A stretch of DNA of 49,230 nt. It comes from Klebsiella pneumoniae. Its GTDB lineage: Bacteria > Pseudomonadota > Gammaproteobacteria > Pseudomonadales > Pseudohongiellaceae. The DNA lies in assembly GCA_945869725.1 (NCBI GenBank), contig CAMBPO010000013.1, positions 1 to 49,230 of the forward strand, read 5' to 3'. Below the pieces are notes generated by a model. The model searched no databases. It was not told the DNA's origin and worked only from the letters and a program-made list of their open reading frames with translations. This document shows, piece after piece, positions 9,117 through 18,746 of the stretch (its first letter is position 1; each line of letters opens with the position of its first letter). The translations under genes were made by a program, and so were the position numbers.

Positions 9117-10400
9117 TTATTCAACTTCCCGATCAGGGTCGCTTTGACGTGCCTGCTCGAGTCGATCCGGTATTTGTTTTTTACTGGCGCGTGCGCCCAA
9201 TTCCCGCAGAGTCTCAGCACGACTGATCAGATTGCCGCGCCCCAGTTGCAGCTTGTTCATGGCTGCATCGTAACTGCGCCGGGTGGTGTCAATTTTTTTG
9301 CCCAGCTCATCCATATCCTCGGCAAAGTTCACAAATTTATCGTACATCGCACCGGCCTTGTTGGCGATATCCTGAGCATTACGGCTTTGATTTTCGTAGC
9401 GCCAGATATTCTGAATGGTGCGTAAGGTCGCCAACAGCGTAGAGGGTCCTACCAAGACAATCTGATGTTCGAACGCCGAGTTAAACAGACCCGGCTCCTT
9501 TTGAAGAGCCAGCGAAAACGCGGGCTCAACAGGCACGAATAACAACACAAAATCCAGCGAGTTTAATTGCGGCAGATTCTGATAACGCTTTTCACTGAGT
9601 TGTTTGATGTGCGACTTCAGCGAAAGAACGTGTTGTTGTAACGACGATAGCCGCTCCTCTTCTGTCTCAGCAGAACAGTAGCGTTCGTACGCCGTAAGTG
9701 ACACTTTGGAATCAACAATGACCTGCCGGTTGTCAGGCAAATAAATCAGCACATCGGGCTGGCTTCGAATCATACGGCCGTCATCAGTCGCGTGTGGCTG
9801 CGACGCCATCAAGGTGCGCTGGGTTTCATATTCGCGACCTTCGGTCAGGCCGGAGGCGTCGAGAATGGAACTGAGAATAAACTCGCCCCAGTTACCTTGG
9901 ACCTTGTTATCCCCTTTGAGCGCCCGCGTCAGATTTAATGCATCCTCACTTAAGCGTGAGTTCAGGGTTTGCAAGTTGCGAAGTTCTTTCTCCAGTGAAA
10001 AACGCTCGCGCGCTTCGCGACTATAGGTTTCTTCAACTTTTTTCTCAAAGCTGGCAATTTTTTCTTGCAGGGGCTGGAGGATATTGCCCAATCCAAGCTG
10101 ATTGGTTTCAGCCAGTTTGACGGATTTTTCATCGAGGATATCAGAAGCCATGGCGCGGAATTGCTGCCTAAGCTCTTCCCTGGCCGCCTGCAAGGATTGG
10201 AACTTGTCTTCAGCATGCGCAAGCTCCTGCTCACGCTGTGTTGCGATTTGCACCAGCTTTTCGCGCAGCGCCTGAATTTCTGCAGCTTTGCTGACGAAGG
10301 CCCGACGGGTAATTAGCCAGTTCAGAAATGCACCGGTTACCGCCGCCAGAGTCAGCATCAACACCAACATCAGCGTTGGCACTGGCAGCAGGGAATCCAT
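9117..10400 (-). CDS. rmuC: DNA recombination protein RmuC family
   Basis: The RmuC family limits inversions at short repeats in E. coli and has a PD-(D/E)XK nuclease-like core. The 427 aa product has an N-terminal membrane helix (about 8-30), then a long coiled coil rich in Glu, Lys and Gln (about 40-155), then the conserved core. The core includes KGDNKVQGNWGEFILSSIL, RSQPDVLIYLPDNRQVIVDSK (with D and K of the nuclease-like motif) and LLFVPVEPAFSLAL. The ATG is 1 base after the bamC stop, so the two genes are translationally linked. Confidence 0.93.
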   Translation of the reverse strand: MDSLLPVPTLMLVLMLTLAAVTGAFLNWLITRRAFVSKAAEIQALREKLVQIATQREQELAHAEDKFQSLQAAREELRQQFRAMASDILDEKSVKLAETNQLGLGNILQPLQEKIASFEKKVEETYSREARERFSLEKELRNLQTLNSRLSEDALNLTRALKGDNKVQGNWGEFILSSILDASGLTEGREYETQRTLMASQPHATDDGRMIRSQPDVLIYLPDNRQVIVDSKVSLTAYERYCSAETEEERLSSLQQHVLSLKSHIKQLSEKRYQNLPQLNSLDFVLLFVPVEPAFSLALQKEPGLFNSAFEHQIVLVGPSTLLATLRTIQNIWRYENQSRNAQDIANKAGAMYDKFVNFAEDMDELGKKIDTTRRSYDAAMNKLQLGRGNLISRAETLRELGARASKKQIPDRLEQARQSDPDREVE

Positions 10401-10401
10401 C

Positions 10402-11469
10402 TTAGATCAAGTTATCGTTAACGGTGCGAATCAGCAGGTCCTGTTCATAGGGAGCGGATTCACCACTGAGGGTTTCTGCTTGAACTCTGATGACTTGATC
10501 AGCTTCCGTCAGCCTGATTATAAAGTCGATCCTGGTTGGTTCATCGTTACCACGACCAAAGAGACGCCCAAAGAATCCCGGCGGTTCACTGCTTTCGGCG
10601 CCGGTAAACGCTACGTTGATACGACGTTCGTCGCGGACAGAGTCGAGGATCTCAATATTGGCGTTATTGATCGCCTGGGTCAATTGACTCCATGCTCGAT
10701 CAAAATCCAGTCTCAGCTCCAACTGGGTCTCACTTGCATTTGCGTCTATAAGACGAGCTTTTCCTTGCAACTGTATGCTGCCTGCCAGCATAGAAACCGA
10801 TGATGCTCGATAGATATCTGTGCGATCAGCCAGGTAAAGTGAAACAGATGCCAATATGGCACTCTCACGCTCCAGATTTTGCGATTCTACAGGCCATGTT
10901 ATCGGCATACTTTCAGGCGTTTCACCGGTATCACTGATGTGCCGAACATAGATCTCCGAGTTCCCTGCGTGCAAGCCTGGTTCAAGTTGCACGCGATACT
11001 TATGACGCAAATTCGTCCCGGACTGCGGAAGCCATATTGTCTCAAGCACGCCCTGCTCCGGGTTCTCCATGGCCAGCACTACATTTTCTGCTGACCAGTA
11101 GTCTCTCAGAGTTGGCCAAACCTGACCGGCAGTTGCGCCGATCACTATCCAGGCTCGATCACCAAAACGCTGGACAACAACACCTTCCCGGATACGGGTA
11201 TCGATTGGTTTGGGCGCCGGTGGTGTGACATAGATGGCGCGATCACCCGGTGTTAGCTCCGGGATGTGATACAACTCATCGATGGTAAAGCTGTCAAGTT
11301 CTGACGGGATCTGCATGGGCGGAGTAATGCGGGCCTCAAGATACTCACCCTCACGGTCCCTAAGCCATCCATCGTCACCACCAATCCCCAACCAGGAACA
11401 AGCCGTCATTGAACCGGCCATCATCATCAACAGTGAAAATCGCAAGGCATTACGCGTCATAGCTAACAT
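10402..11469 (-). CDS. bamC: Outer membrane protein assembly factor BamC (NlpB)
   Basis: Lipoprotein subunit of the BAM complex that inserts beta-barrel proteins into the outer membrane. The product of about 355 aa has a lipoprotein signal (SLLMMMAGSMTACSWLG, lipid on the Cys of MTAC). An unstructured BamD-binding stretch follows (DREGEYLEARITPPMQIPSEL, then a conserved P-ELTPGD). Two helix-grip domains complete it (about 95-200 and 215-355). The start is an ATG at 11469, or at 11460 three codons later. It directly follows dapA, as dapA-bamC does in E. coli. Confidence 0.92.
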   Translation of the reverse strand: MLAMTRNALRFSLLMMMAGSMTACSWLGIGGDDGWLRDREGEYLEARITPPMQIPSELDSFTIDELYHIPELTPGDRAIYVTPPAPKPIDTRIREGVVVQRFGDRAWIVIGATAGQVWPTLRDYWSAENVVLAMENPEQGVLETIWLPQSGTNLRHKYRVQLEPGLHAGNSEIYVRHISDTGETPESMPITWPVESQNLERESAILASVSLYLADRTDIYRASSVSMLAGSIQLQGKARLIDANASETQLELRLDFDRAWSQLTQAINNANIEILDSVRDERRINVAFTGAESSEPPGFFGRLFGRGNDEPTRIDFIIRLTEADQVIRVQAETLSGESAPYEQDLLIRTVNDNLI

Positions 11470-11502
11470 CAATTGTGCAACCTGTTATGTACAAACGTCA
11501 GA

Positions 11503-12378
11503 TCATTGCAGACCGGCATGCCTGATAGCTTCACGCACGGGAATTTTATACGCTTCATTTAAGGGTACCAGCGGCAAGCGGATACCCGACTCAATAAAAC
11601 CAAGCTCATGCAGTGCCCACTTGACCGGCACGGGATTGCTCTCCAAAAACAAAGCATGATGCAACCCTGCCAGCCTAGCATTAAGCAAACTCGCCTTTTC
11701 TTTCTCACCCGACAACGCAAGACAACAAACCTCATGCATTTGAGCGGGAGCTACGTTAGCGGTAACTGAAATGTTACCCTTTGCGCCGGCGAGGATAAGA
11801 TCAAGCGCAGTAGCGTCATCACCACTGTATACAGCAATTCTGTCTGCGCACAGGTTGATAATGTGCCGTCCTCGATCAAGGTCGCCGGTGGCCTCCTTGA
11901 TACCAACAATATTTTTGATATTGGCAAGGCGGGAAACTGTTTCTGGCAGCAAATCTACGCCCGTGCGACCAGGTACGTTGTACAGAATCTGTGGAATATC
12001 TACTTCTTCAGCAATCTTCTTGAAATGCTGGAAGAGCCCCTCCTGGCTAGGCTTGTTGTAATACGGGGTCACCAGCAAACAGGCATCTGCGCCCGAATCA
12101 CGAGCAGCTTTGGTATAAAAAATTGCTTCTGCCGTGGAGTTGGAGCCTGTCCCAGCGATCACCGGGATGCGTCTGTCGATAACCTTCACGCAACGCTCAA
12201 TCACCGCGCAATGTTCTTCAAGTGTCAGCGTGGGTGACTCACCCGTTGTACCAACCACAACCACTGCATCAGTACCACTTTTGACATGCCACTCCAGAAG
12301 CCTGTCGAATGCCTGATAGTCAATATCGCCATTTGGCAACATCGGGGTAACAATGGCAACTATACTGCCCTGTATCAT
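11503..12378 (-). CDS. dapA: 4-hydroxy-tetrahydrodipicolinate synthase
   Basis: Condenses pyruvate with aspartate semialdehyde in the lysine and diaminopimelate pathway. Catalytic features: GTTGESPTL (pyruvate carboxylate loop), TPYYNKPSQEG with the proton-relay Tyr, and GIKEATGDLDR with the Schiff-base Lys. I chose the third in-frame ATG (12378), preceded by AGG at 6 bases, giving 291 aa, very close to the 292 aa of E. coli DapA. An ATG at 12393 would add five residues that the family lacks. First gene of dapA-bamC-rmuC-miaE. Confidence 0.96.
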   Translation of the reverse strand: MIQGSIVAIVTPMLPNGDIDYQAFDRLLEWHVKSGTDAVVVVGTTGESPTLTLEEHCAVIERCVKVIDRRIPVIAGTGSNSTAEAIFYTKAARDSGADACLLVTPYYNKPSQEGLFQHFKKIAEEVDIPQILYNVPGRTGVDLLPETVSRLANIKNIVGIKEATGDLDRGRHIINLCADRIAVYSGDDATALDLILAGAKGNISVTANVAPAQMHEVCCLALSGEKEKASLLNARLAGLHHALFLESNPVPVKWALHELGFIESGIRLPLVPLNEAYKIPVREAIRHAGLQ

Positions 12379-12469
12379 TGAGAACCTCATCATTCCCGGG
12401 AAACATTCAGGCTGCAGACTCTAACACAGAGCTGCCTGTATGGAAAAACCTGTTATGGATAATCTCGCT

Positions 12470-12703
12470 TCAGCCCTTTCTTATCCAATAACAGAACGTT
12501 TCCGCACATTTTTCGAATGCCAATATCTGGTGTCTGCTCTGACTGACAAAGGACTTAAAATCCCGCTCGGACGCAGGATCTGTTGCGATTACTTTTAGCA
12601 CCTGCGTGCTGGCAAGCCCATTCAACGCCAGCTTGGCCTTAAGCAATGGCATTGGGCACTGCAGCCCGCTGACATCAAGTTCTTGATCTTCTGATATTTT
12701 CAT
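12470..12703 (-). CDS. tusA: TusA/SirA-family sulfur carrier protein
   Basis: Small sulfur-relay protein; TusA passes persulfide sulfur to TusBCD for tRNA 2-thiolation, and relatives serve other sulfur pathways. The 77 aa product (from ATG 12703) has the defining ELDVSGLQCPMPLLKAK signature with the CPxP motif near the N-terminus. The rest gives the two-layer alpha/beta length (LKVIATDPASERDFKSF). A start at 12712 would add three residues. It sits between dapA and divergent bepA. Because several TusA-like paralogues exist in this group, the symbol is given with moderate certainty. Confidence 0.85.
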   Translation of the reverse strand: MKISEDQELDVSGLQCPMPLLKAKLALNGLASTQVLKVIATDPASERDFKSFVSQSRHQILAFEKCAETFCYWIRKG

Positions 12704-12800
12704 AAGAAGCATTTTAACAAGCAAAACAAAGAATTGCCTAGCGCAGATATCAATGATCACAGCGCGTCTTGAAGCCCCAGAGTTTGACTGGAATTATTTG

Positions 12801-12809
12801 TGATAATAT
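12801..12809 (+). promoter_or_regulatory. Candidate extended -10 promoter for bepA
   Basis: In the 140-base divergent gap between tusA and bepA the plus strand has TGATAATAT, an extended -10 (TG one base before TAATAT). The -35 region 16-17 bases upstream is poor, which is acceptable for extended -10 promoters. Transcription would start near 12816, about 28 bases before the bepA ATG. Confidence 0.35.
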
Positions 12810-12843
12810 CGGTCTAACTATCCAGTAGCGTTGTTGTTACCTG

Positions 12844-14310
12844 ATGAGTATGCGCAAAATCAAACAGATTAGCAGGATCACGGTTGGAGTTTTGTTACTA
12901 GCCCAACTTCCGGTTGCCCTTGCCCAACCCCAGCTGCCCACGCTGGGGGATCGGATTTCCGGCATCTTCTCTTTAGAGGAGGAGTACCGGCTTGGCCGTG
13001 ATTTCCTGAGATCTGTTCGACGTAGCACGCCCACCATTAACGATCCGCTACTTAATGATTATGTTGTGAATTTCACACACAATCTTGCGGTCCACAGCGA
13101 CCTGCAGGATTTCCGGCTGGCCTTCATTCTGATCGACAGCTCTGTTCTCAATGCATTTGCCGCCCCTGGTGGAATTATTGGCGTTAACGGCGGATTGTTT
13201 CTGAATGCTGGGACTGAAGGTGAGTTTGCTTCGGTCATGGCGCATGAACTAGCGCACGTCAGCCAAAGGCATTTCGCCAGAAGCGTTGAGGATGCCGAAC
13301 GGCGAAGGATTCCAGAACTTGCAACGCTGTTAGCCAGCGTTGTGCTGATGGGAGCCGGCAGTAGTGCGGGCCCGGCAGCCGTGATGGCAGCCCAGGGAAG
13401 ATCAATTGAAAATCAGCTCAGATTCTCGCGTCAGAACGAGGCGGAAGCCGATCGTATTGGTCTGCGTACCATGGTCAACGCTGGATACGATCCGACTGAT
13501 ATGGCCAGATTGTTTGAACGGCTGATGGATATCAGTCGCTTTACCAGTCGGCCACCAGAGTTTCTTCTCAGTCACCCGGTTACCGAGTCAAGGGTCTCTG
13601 ACGCACGAAGCCGTGCCAATCGCTACCCGGCAAGACAGATTGATAACGGTATTGAGTATCACCTGATGCGCGCAAGGCTTCAGGTACATTACGAGGATGA
13701 TAAATCCAGTGCGATCGAAAATTTCACTCGCGCAGTAGCCTCTAGCCGCACGGATAACGAACAAAACTCCAATCGATATGGTTTAGCTTTGGCCTACCTG
13801 GCCAATCAGCAATTCTCGCCTGCTCATGATGAGCTGAATAAACTGCTGTCTGGTGATCCCAATCGCATCACCTATGTTGCGACGCGCGCTGATATCTTGA
13901 TCGCGGATGGTCAATCGCAAGCCGCGTTGGATTATCTCGAACGCCATTTGCTGATCAACCCCGGAAACCATCCATTAGTGATGGCCAGAGCAAAAGCGCT
14001 TATCGGACTTCAGGACTATCAGGCAGCAGTAGCGGTGCTCGAACGTCATGCTGTTTCACGACCTGAGGATCATGATTTGTGGTATCTGATAGCAGAAACC
14101 CAAGGGCAGGCGGGCGACATCAGCAAGGTACATCAGGCGCGTGCGGAGTACTTTATTCTGGTCGGGGATTTCCGAAGCGCACGTGAGCAATTGAACTATG
14201 CATTGCGGATAGAAAACGGTGTCGAAAACAACGTGCCATTAGTCAGTCGATTGCGTCAGCGCGTCAGCGATGTTGAAGCTCTCCAGCAGCGACAAACCGA
14301 AGGCTCATAA
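12844..14310 (+). CDS. bepA: Periplasmic M48 metalloprotease/chaperone with TPR repeats (BepA-like)
   Basis: BepA checks and degrades misassembled outer-membrane proteins such as LptD. The 488 aa product has a signal peptide ending near residue 27 (LLLAQLPVALA-QP). The M48 zinc motif HELAH is at residues 134-138, and the third ligand is in NEAEADRIG near residue 200. A C-terminal TPR half follows (about 270-488, with blocks such as FSPAHDELNKLLSGDPN and YQAAVAVLERHAVSRPED). Length agrees with E. coli BepA (487 aa). It stands alone, convergent with nadA. Confidence 0.93.
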   Translation: MSMRKIKQISRITVGVLLLAQLPVALAQPQLPTLGDRISGIFSLEEEYRLGRDFLRSVRRSTPTINDPLLNDYVVNFTHNLAVHSDLQDFRLAFILIDSSVLNAFAAPGGIIGVNGGLFLNAGTEGEFASVMAHELAHVSQRHFARSVEDAERRRIPELATLLASVVLMGAGSSAGPAAVMAAQGRSIENQLRFSRQNEAEADRIGLRTMVNAGYDPTDMARLFERLMDISRFTSRPPEFLLSHPVTESRVSDARSRANRYPARQIDNGIEYHLMRARLQVHYEDDKSSAIENFTRAVASSRTDNEQNSNRYGLALAYLANQQFSPAHDELNKLLSGDPNRITYVATRADILIADGQSQAALDYLERHLLINPGNHPLVMARAKALIGLQDYQAAVAVLERHAVSRPEDHDLWYLIAETQGQAGDISKVHQARAEYFILVGDFRSAREQLNYALRIENGVENNVPLVSRLRQRVSDVEALQQRQTEGS

Positions 14311-14323
14311 TACTGCTGCCCCC

Positions 14324-15424
14324 TCAGGCTTTTCCTTTCACCTGCATACGATGCTGCGCTGCAAAGTCGAGCATCCGCTGCAAGGGAATCATGGCTTTTT
14401 TTGCAAGTGCCGGCTCTACCGTGATTCGGTTACTCCCGTCCCGGAGAGACTGGTACATTGCCTGCAATGAATTCATCCCCATCCAGGGACAACTGGCACA
14501 ACTTCGGCAGGAAGCATCGTTGCCAGCCGTTGGCGCAACAATAAAGGTCTTCTCCGGCGCAAGCTGCTGCATTTTGTAGAAAATGCCCTGATCAGTGGCA
14601 ACAATAAAAGTATCTTCCGGCAACTCACACGCGGCCTTAATCAACTGACTGGTCGAGCCCACCACGTCTGCAATCTCCAGTACTGATGATGGGGACTCCG
14701 GATGCGCTAACACTTTGGCATTTGGATAGATTGCTTTCATATCCAGCAATCCTTTAGCCTTGAATTCCTCATGGACAATACACGCTGAGTCCCAAAGCAA
14801 CATATCCGCGCCGGTCTTATCCTGAATATATCTGCCCAAATGTTTATCCGGAGCCCAGAGAATTTTCTCTCCTCTGGCTTTCAGATGCTCAACAATTTCC
14901 AGAGCGATACTAGAGGTCACCACCCAATCTGCTCGCGCTTTTACGGCAGCGGACGTATTTGCGTAAACCACAACGGTTCGATCAGGATGCTGGTCACAAA
15001 AGGCTGAAAATTTTTCGATAGGACATGCGATATCCAGTGAACAGGTAGCTTCGAGGTCGGGCATCAACACCGTTTTATTCGGGCTCAGAATGCACGCGGT
15101 CTCGCCCATAAACCGCACACCCGCGACCACCAGCATGTCGCCTTCACAATCACGACCAAATCTGGCCATTTCCAGTGAATCCGCAACCAGGCCGCCGGTT
15201 TCCTCAGCCAGTGATTGCAATTCCGGATCAGTGTAATAGTGCGCCACCAACACTGCCTTTTTTTCTTTTAATAGTGCCGCTATGTCACGGCGATATTGCT
15301 GTTGCTCTGCCTCACCCGTGATATTTTTAACTGGAACGCTGGCCAGATAATTACGAACCAGCAAAGTATCAGACGCCAATCTATCGCTGGTGGAATCTGG
15401 AAAATTGGGGGCTTGTTCGCTCAT
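14324..15424 (-). CDS. nadA: Quinolinate synthase A
   Basis: 4Fe-4S enzyme that makes quinolinate from iminoaspartate and dihydroxyacetone phosphate for NAD. The 366 aa product has [19 protein letters not shown] near the N-terminus, the cluster cysteines in [15 protein letters not shown] context (GETACILSP), and the C-terminal Cys cluster [33 protein letters not shown] contributes further active-site residues. The length is that of the longer proteobacterial type. ATG at 15424; convergent with bepA, with a separate promoter not identified. Confidence 0.97.
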   Translation of the reverse strand: MSEQAPNFPDSTSDRLASDTLLVRNYLASVPVKNITGEAEQQQYRRDIAALLKEKKAVLVAHYYTDPELQSLAEETGGLVADSLEMARFGRDCEGDMLVVAGVRFMGETACILSPNKTVLMPDLEATCSLDIACPIEKFSAFCDQHPDRTVVVYANTSAAVKARADWVVTSSIALEIVEHLKARGEKILWAPDKHLGRYIQDKTGADMLLWDSACIVHEEFKAKGLLDMKAIYPNAKVLAHPESPSSVLEIADVVGSTSQLIKAACELPEDTFIVATDQGIFYKMQQLAPEKTFIVAPTAGNDASCRSCASCPWMGMNSLQAMYQSLRDGSNRITVEPALAKKAMIPLQRMLDFAAQHRMQVKGKA

Positions 15425-15604
15425 CAGGATACCCGCTCAACACATTACTCAATGCCGCGATAATACCACAGCACTCAGCTGGCGACAGGCAAAACAAAAT
15501 TTGCGGGCAACTGCATCCAAAACAGGCTCGGGATGCATCTGGCTAATGTATTGAAAGCTTTTTTTGATATTGAATCCAACTTTTTTTATATAGAGGCGTA
15601 ACGT

Positions 15605-15958
15605 ATGACTGAAGAACTGATTCCGATAGTAGCGTTAATTGTTACAGGGTGCTGTGTATTGATTCCATCTTATCTTCGATACCTTACCGGGGTAAAAAAA
15701 ATGGAAACACTGGTAAAACTTGCAGAGAATGGCACCGATATCAAAGCTGACACACTAAGCCTGCTCAGCCGTGAAACTGGCCCGGTAACTGACTTCAGAC
15801 GAGGCGTGATCTTTATCGCTATCGGCATTCCGGTAACTGCCAGCCTGTTGATCGTCGAACGATATGAATTGGCTGTTTTACTGGGTGGAGTCCCTTTGTG
15901 CGTGGGCGCAGCCTTTCTGTTGGTAATCCGCTACGGACGTCAGGCAGGTACTAAATAA
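15605..15958 (+). CDS. Small membrane protein (DUF6249-like) upstream of an ECF sigma factor
   Basis: The 117 aa product has three predicted transmembrane stretches: about 5-26 (LIPIVALIVTGCCVLIPSYL), 67-84 (GVIFIAIGIPVTASLLIV) and 90-108. A charged cytoplasmic loop lies between the first two, with the phrase KKMETLVKLAENGTDIKAD. The order N-terminal helix, E-x-L-x-K-x-x-E-x-G loop and two C-terminal helices resembles DUF6249 proteins, which I recall occurring beside ECF sigma genes. GAGG lies 8 bases before the ATG. It precedes the sigma gene by 38 bases. No enzymatic motif is visible; a sensory or accessory role is inference. Confidence 0.7.
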   Translation: MTEELIPIVALIVTGCCVLIPSYLRYLTGVKKMETLVKLAENGTDIKADTLSLLSRETGPVTDFRRGVIFIAIGIPVTASLLIVERYELAVLLGGVPLCVGAAFLLVIRYGRQAGTK

Positions 15959-15996
15959 GCCTGAGCACTGGCTTAATCGCAAGCTGGGGATTTTTT

Positions 15997-16581
15997 ATGG
16001 GCAGAAAAAATCAAGACCAGCAAATGAATTTTGCAGAATCAGATTTGATTTACAGGGTTCTGCTTAGAAATGACAACAAAGCATTTGGCGAACTGGTCAG
16101 TATGCACCAGAGTCACGTCAGGGGCTTTTTGCGTCGCCTGTGTAAAACTGATTCGATTGCAGATGATCTTGCTCAGGATACCTTTGTAATCGCCTTCCGG
16201 CAGCTCGCGAAGTTTAAGGGCAGCGGTAGTTTTGAAGGATGGCTGCTGCGCATCGCATATCGATGCTTTCTGCAGAATTATCGCCAACAAAAACAACTAA
16301 AAAGATTTTATGAGTTCCTCACTCAGCAACAATCAAATGATGCAGATATTTTTATGAACAAGCCCGAGGACAAGCTTGATCTGGAGCGCGGACTGGCTAA
16401 GCTTGAACCCATTCAGGCTGCTGCAATTACATTAAACCTCAGCATGGGTTATTCACATGCCGAAGTATCACTCATTCTTGAAATCCCACTGGGTACTGCC
16501 AAGTCGCATATAACCAGAGGTATGGAGAGCCTGCGGCAATTAATGTCTGACTCTCACAAAGAGAAAACAGCATGTCACTGA
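15997..16581 (+). CDS. ECF (extracytoplasmic function) RNA polymerase sigma factor
   Basis: The 194 aa product has the two sigma-70 regions of group IV factors. Region 2 (about 15-90) contains FGELVSMHQSHVRGFLRRL, DDLAQDTFVIAFRQL and GSFEGWLLRIAYRCFL. Region 4 (about 130-185) contains LEPIQAAAITLNLSMGYSHAEV and the recognition helix around IPLGTAKSHITRGMESL. Region 3 is absent, as expected for ECF factors. It is flanked by two small membrane-protein genes, and its stop overlaps the next start by 10 bases. The ECF subgroup and the target promoter are unknown. Confidence 0.92.
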   Translation: MGRKNQDQQMNFAESDLIYRVLLRNDNKAFGELVSMHQSHVRGFLRRLCKTDSIADDLAQDTFVIAFRQLAKFKGSGSFEGWLLRIAYRCFLQNYRQQKQLKRFYEFLTQQQSNDADIFMNKPEDKLDLERGLAKLEPIQAAAITLNLSMGYSHAEVSLILEIPLGTAKSHITRGMESLRQLMSDSHKEKTACH

Positions 16582-16958
16582 AAACAAATGAACCTCTCGA
16601 GATAATGATGAGTGCAACCCCACTCCCGGTGCTTGAAGATTTGGGGTTTACAAAAAGTGTGCTGACCCGAACGCGGCGACTGACGTGGCAACGTCTTGGG
16701 CTCAACGCAACCGTATGGGCCTGCACTTTATTGTCATTTTTGGCCGTCATTCCTTGGCGTAATTTTTTGGCTGAAATGCAGCAACTGATGACGCCAGCGC
16801 TGTATCGTCTGGATCAATTGACTAATGTCGTTGTAATAGAGGAATGGTTGCAAGGAGGTATCATCCAGCAATTCACCAACAACCAGGCAATGCTGCTCAC
16901 TGTTCTGATAATGACTTTGTTTGCGGGCTTAACGGCTGACTTGGTGACAGAGGAATAG
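16572..16958 (+). CDS. Two-helix membrane protein overlapping the sigma factor gene, candidate anti-sigma factor
   Basis: The 128 aa product has a cytoplasmic N-terminus of about 40 residues (LEDLGFTKSVLTRTRRLTWQRL), a transmembrane helix at about 43-62 (LNATVWACTLLSFLAVIPW), a periplasmic loop of about 40 residues, and a second helix at about 105-123 (AMLLTVLIMTLFAGLTADLV). The ATG is inside the sigma gene, 10 bases overlapping, which is typical of sigma/anti-sigma pairs. No HxxxCxxC zinc-binding anti-sigma motif is present, and I do not recognise the family. The anti-sigma role is inferred from position, overlap and topology only. Confidence 0.75.
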   Translation: MSLKTNEPLEIMMSATPLPVLEDLGFTKSVLTRTRRLTWQRLGLNATVWACTLLSFLAVIPWRNFLAEMQQLMTPALYRLDQLTNVVVIEEWLQGGIIQQFTNNQAMLLTVLIMTLFAGLTADLVTEE

Positions 16959-17025
16959 TCTCGAAGCTCACAAACAGCAGAGCTTTAATCTATTTTGATC
17001 TTAAGATTTGATTGCAGAAAAGATA

Positions 17026-17100
17026 TGGTGGGGCGTGATGGATTCGAACCATCGACCAATTGGTTAAAAGCCAACTGCTCTACCGCTGAGCTAACGCCCC
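17026..17100 (-). tRNA. tRNA-Lys (anticodon TTT)
   Basis: Read on the minus strand the 75-base gene folds as a cloverleaf. The acceptor arm is GGGGCGT/ACGCCCC with discriminator A and an encoded CCA. The D arm is GCTC-AGCGGTA-GAGC. The anticodon loop is CTTTTAA with anticodon TTT, and the T arm has GGTTCGAATCC. It lies between queC (same strand, upstream) and the ECF locus. A tRNA-Lys near queC fits the Pseudomonas-like gene order. Confidence 0.97.
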
Positions 17101-17225
17101 ATCAAGTACGATTCTTTTTTAGAGCTGTAGCCCCGCAAAAGAGAGTGCGCATCATACTATGAGACTAAAAAAACTCAAGTAATTTGTGATCAGTTAACAG
17201 TTTTTTCTACCACTCGGAGATGGTT

Positions 17226-17930
17226 TCAAGTTAACAAATGTGGGGGGAAATACTGAGTCGGATCAACAATTCCGGCGTCAGCAAAACCCTTTTTTCGCAA
17301 TCTGCAACTATCACAATAGCCACATGCTCGGCCCTCTTCGTCAGCCTGATAACAAGAAACAGTCCGTGAATAATCAACACCAAGACCTGTACCCATAGAA
17401 ATGATTTGTGCCTTGGTCATTCTGATCAGCGGCGTACGGATACGTATAGGATGACCTTCAACGCCGGCTTTTGTTGCGAGGTTAGCCATTTTTTCAAACG
17501 CTTCAATATACTCTGGTCGGCAATCGGGGTATCCGGAATAGTCCAGCGCATTGACCCCTATAAAAATAGCATCTGCCTGCAGGACTTCAGCCCAGGCCAA
17601 TGCATAAGATAAAAACACGGTATTGCGCGCTGGTACATAAGTCACAGGAATCTGATTCAACACCACACCATCTATTGGGACATCAACCGAGTGATCTGTT
17701 AATGCTGATCCTCCCAGTCGGCCAATCCCCAAAGGTATGATCAGGTGGCTGGCAGCAGCAAAGTAACGGGTCAACTGCCCTGCAGCGGTTAACTCACTGG
17801 ATGAGCGCTGTCCATAATCAAAACTCAGCGCATAACACTGATAACCTTCAGACTTGGCAATCGCAAGACACGTCGCTGAATCGAGACCGCCTGAAACAAG
17901 TAACACAGCTTTTTTTTGTACAGCACTCAC
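17226..17930 (-). CDS. queC: 7-cyano-7-deazaguanine synthase
   Basis: ATP-dependent step of queuosine synthesis that makes preQ0 from 7-carboxy-7-deazaguanine. The 234 aa product has the PP-loop [11 protein letters not shown] near residue 13, [11 protein letters not shown], and the zinc-binding cysteines near the C-terminus ([19 protein letters not shown], i.e. C-x8-C-x2-C-x2-C after the first Cys). It follows queE by 17 bases on the same strand, so the two form a queuosine operon behind tol-pal-cpoB. Confidence 0.96.
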   Translation of the reverse strand: MSAVQKKAVLLVSGGLDSATCLAIAKSEGYQCYALSFDYGQRSSSELTAAGQLTRYFAAASHLIIPLGIGRLGGSALTDHSVDVPIDGVVLNQIPVTYVPARNTVFLSYALAWAEVLQADAIFIGVNALDYSGYPDCRPEYIEAFEKMANLATKAGVEGHPIRIRTPLIRMTKAQIISMGTGLGVDYSRTVSCYQADEEGRACGYCDSCRLRKKGFADAGIVDPTQYFPPHLLT

Positions 17931-17947
17931 TACAAAGCTCCCGACAG

Positions 17948-18601
17948 CTAATGACCTGGTTTGTTACCCCAGATTATTTTGTGCAACTGCACCTGCATTC
18001 GAACCTGGATTCGATCCTGAATTATCCACTCCGCCAACTCTTCATACTTAACTTGTGCGAATGAAGGCGAAAATAATACTTCACCTACACGAGACAACAA
18101 ATCGTATTGATCAACCTTTGCCTTGGACCATTCATAATCATTTCGATCGCAAATAACAAACTTGACCTCATCTTTGGTTCTCAACTTGCTTACATTTGAC
18201 TCGAGATTTCGATCGCACTCCCCAGAACCCGGTGTCTTCATATCCATGATGACCTTAACGCGCTCGTCAACACCGGCGATATCCATCGCGCCACTGGTTT
18301 CTAAAGAGACCTTTAAACCTTGGTCACACAACATTTTCAAAAGTACAAGACAGCCGGGCTGAGCCAGTGGCTCACCGCCCGTTACACAAACGCGACGCGC
18401 CCTAGCATTACTTAACTCTGCAAGAATAGCTGCCAGTTGAATTTGGCGGCCCTCATGAAAAGCGTACTCGGTGTCGCAGTATCCGCAGCGTAACGGACAT
18501 CCAGTCAATCGAATGAAACTCGTCGGCAAGCCAACTGTACTGCTTTCGCCTTGTAGCGAGTGAAAAATCTCGTTAATTCTAAGACTCAGGTCTGTTCCCA
18601 T
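17948..18601 (-). CDS. queE: 7-carboxy-7-deazaguanine synthase (radical SAM)
   Basis: Radical-SAM enzyme that forms the 7-deazapurine ring of queuosine. The 217 aa product (from ATG 18601; a GTG five codons upstream is possible) starts with the family opening [18 protein letters not shown]. It has the 4Fe-4S motif CxxxCxxC in [16 protein letters not shown] and the glycine-rich [13 protein letters not shown]. It is paired with queC and lies downstream of cpoB, where the same genes sit in Pseudomonas. Confidence 0.95.
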   Translation of the reverse strand: MGTDLSLRINEIFHSLQGESSTVGLPTSFIRLTGCPLRCGYCDTEYAFHEGRQIQLAAILAELSNARARRVCVTGGEPLAQPGCLVLLKMLCDQGLKVSLETSGAMDIAGVDERVKVIMDMKTPGSGECDRNLESNVSKLRTKDEVKFVICDRNDYEWSKAKVDQYDLLSRVGEVLFSPSFAQVKYEELAEWIIQDRIQVRMQVQLHKIIWGNKPGH

Positions 18602-18746
18602 AGCAATTAGCTTCACAGAATTCAGTGTGAAATTTCAAAAGTGTGTATAAAAAAGAGAGGCTCGCAGATGTCTTGGCGACACATAGACGAATTTACAGGG
18701 GTGGCATATCTGAATACCCCATGCATGCCACTTGTTTTGTCGAAAG

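Noticed and set aside
15564..15592. TTGATA-17-TATATA promoter-like pair before the DUF6249-like gene
   Set aside because: The spacing is perfect, but transcription would begin about 6 bases before the ATG, after the GAGG ribosome-binding site, so the natural Shine-Dalgarno would not be transcribed. It lies in a T-rich stretch where chance matches are likely.
16963..16986. AAGCTC...GAGCTT inverted repeat as terminator of the ECF locus
   Set aside because: The stem is only 6 bp with a 10-base loop and no T tract, too weak to call.
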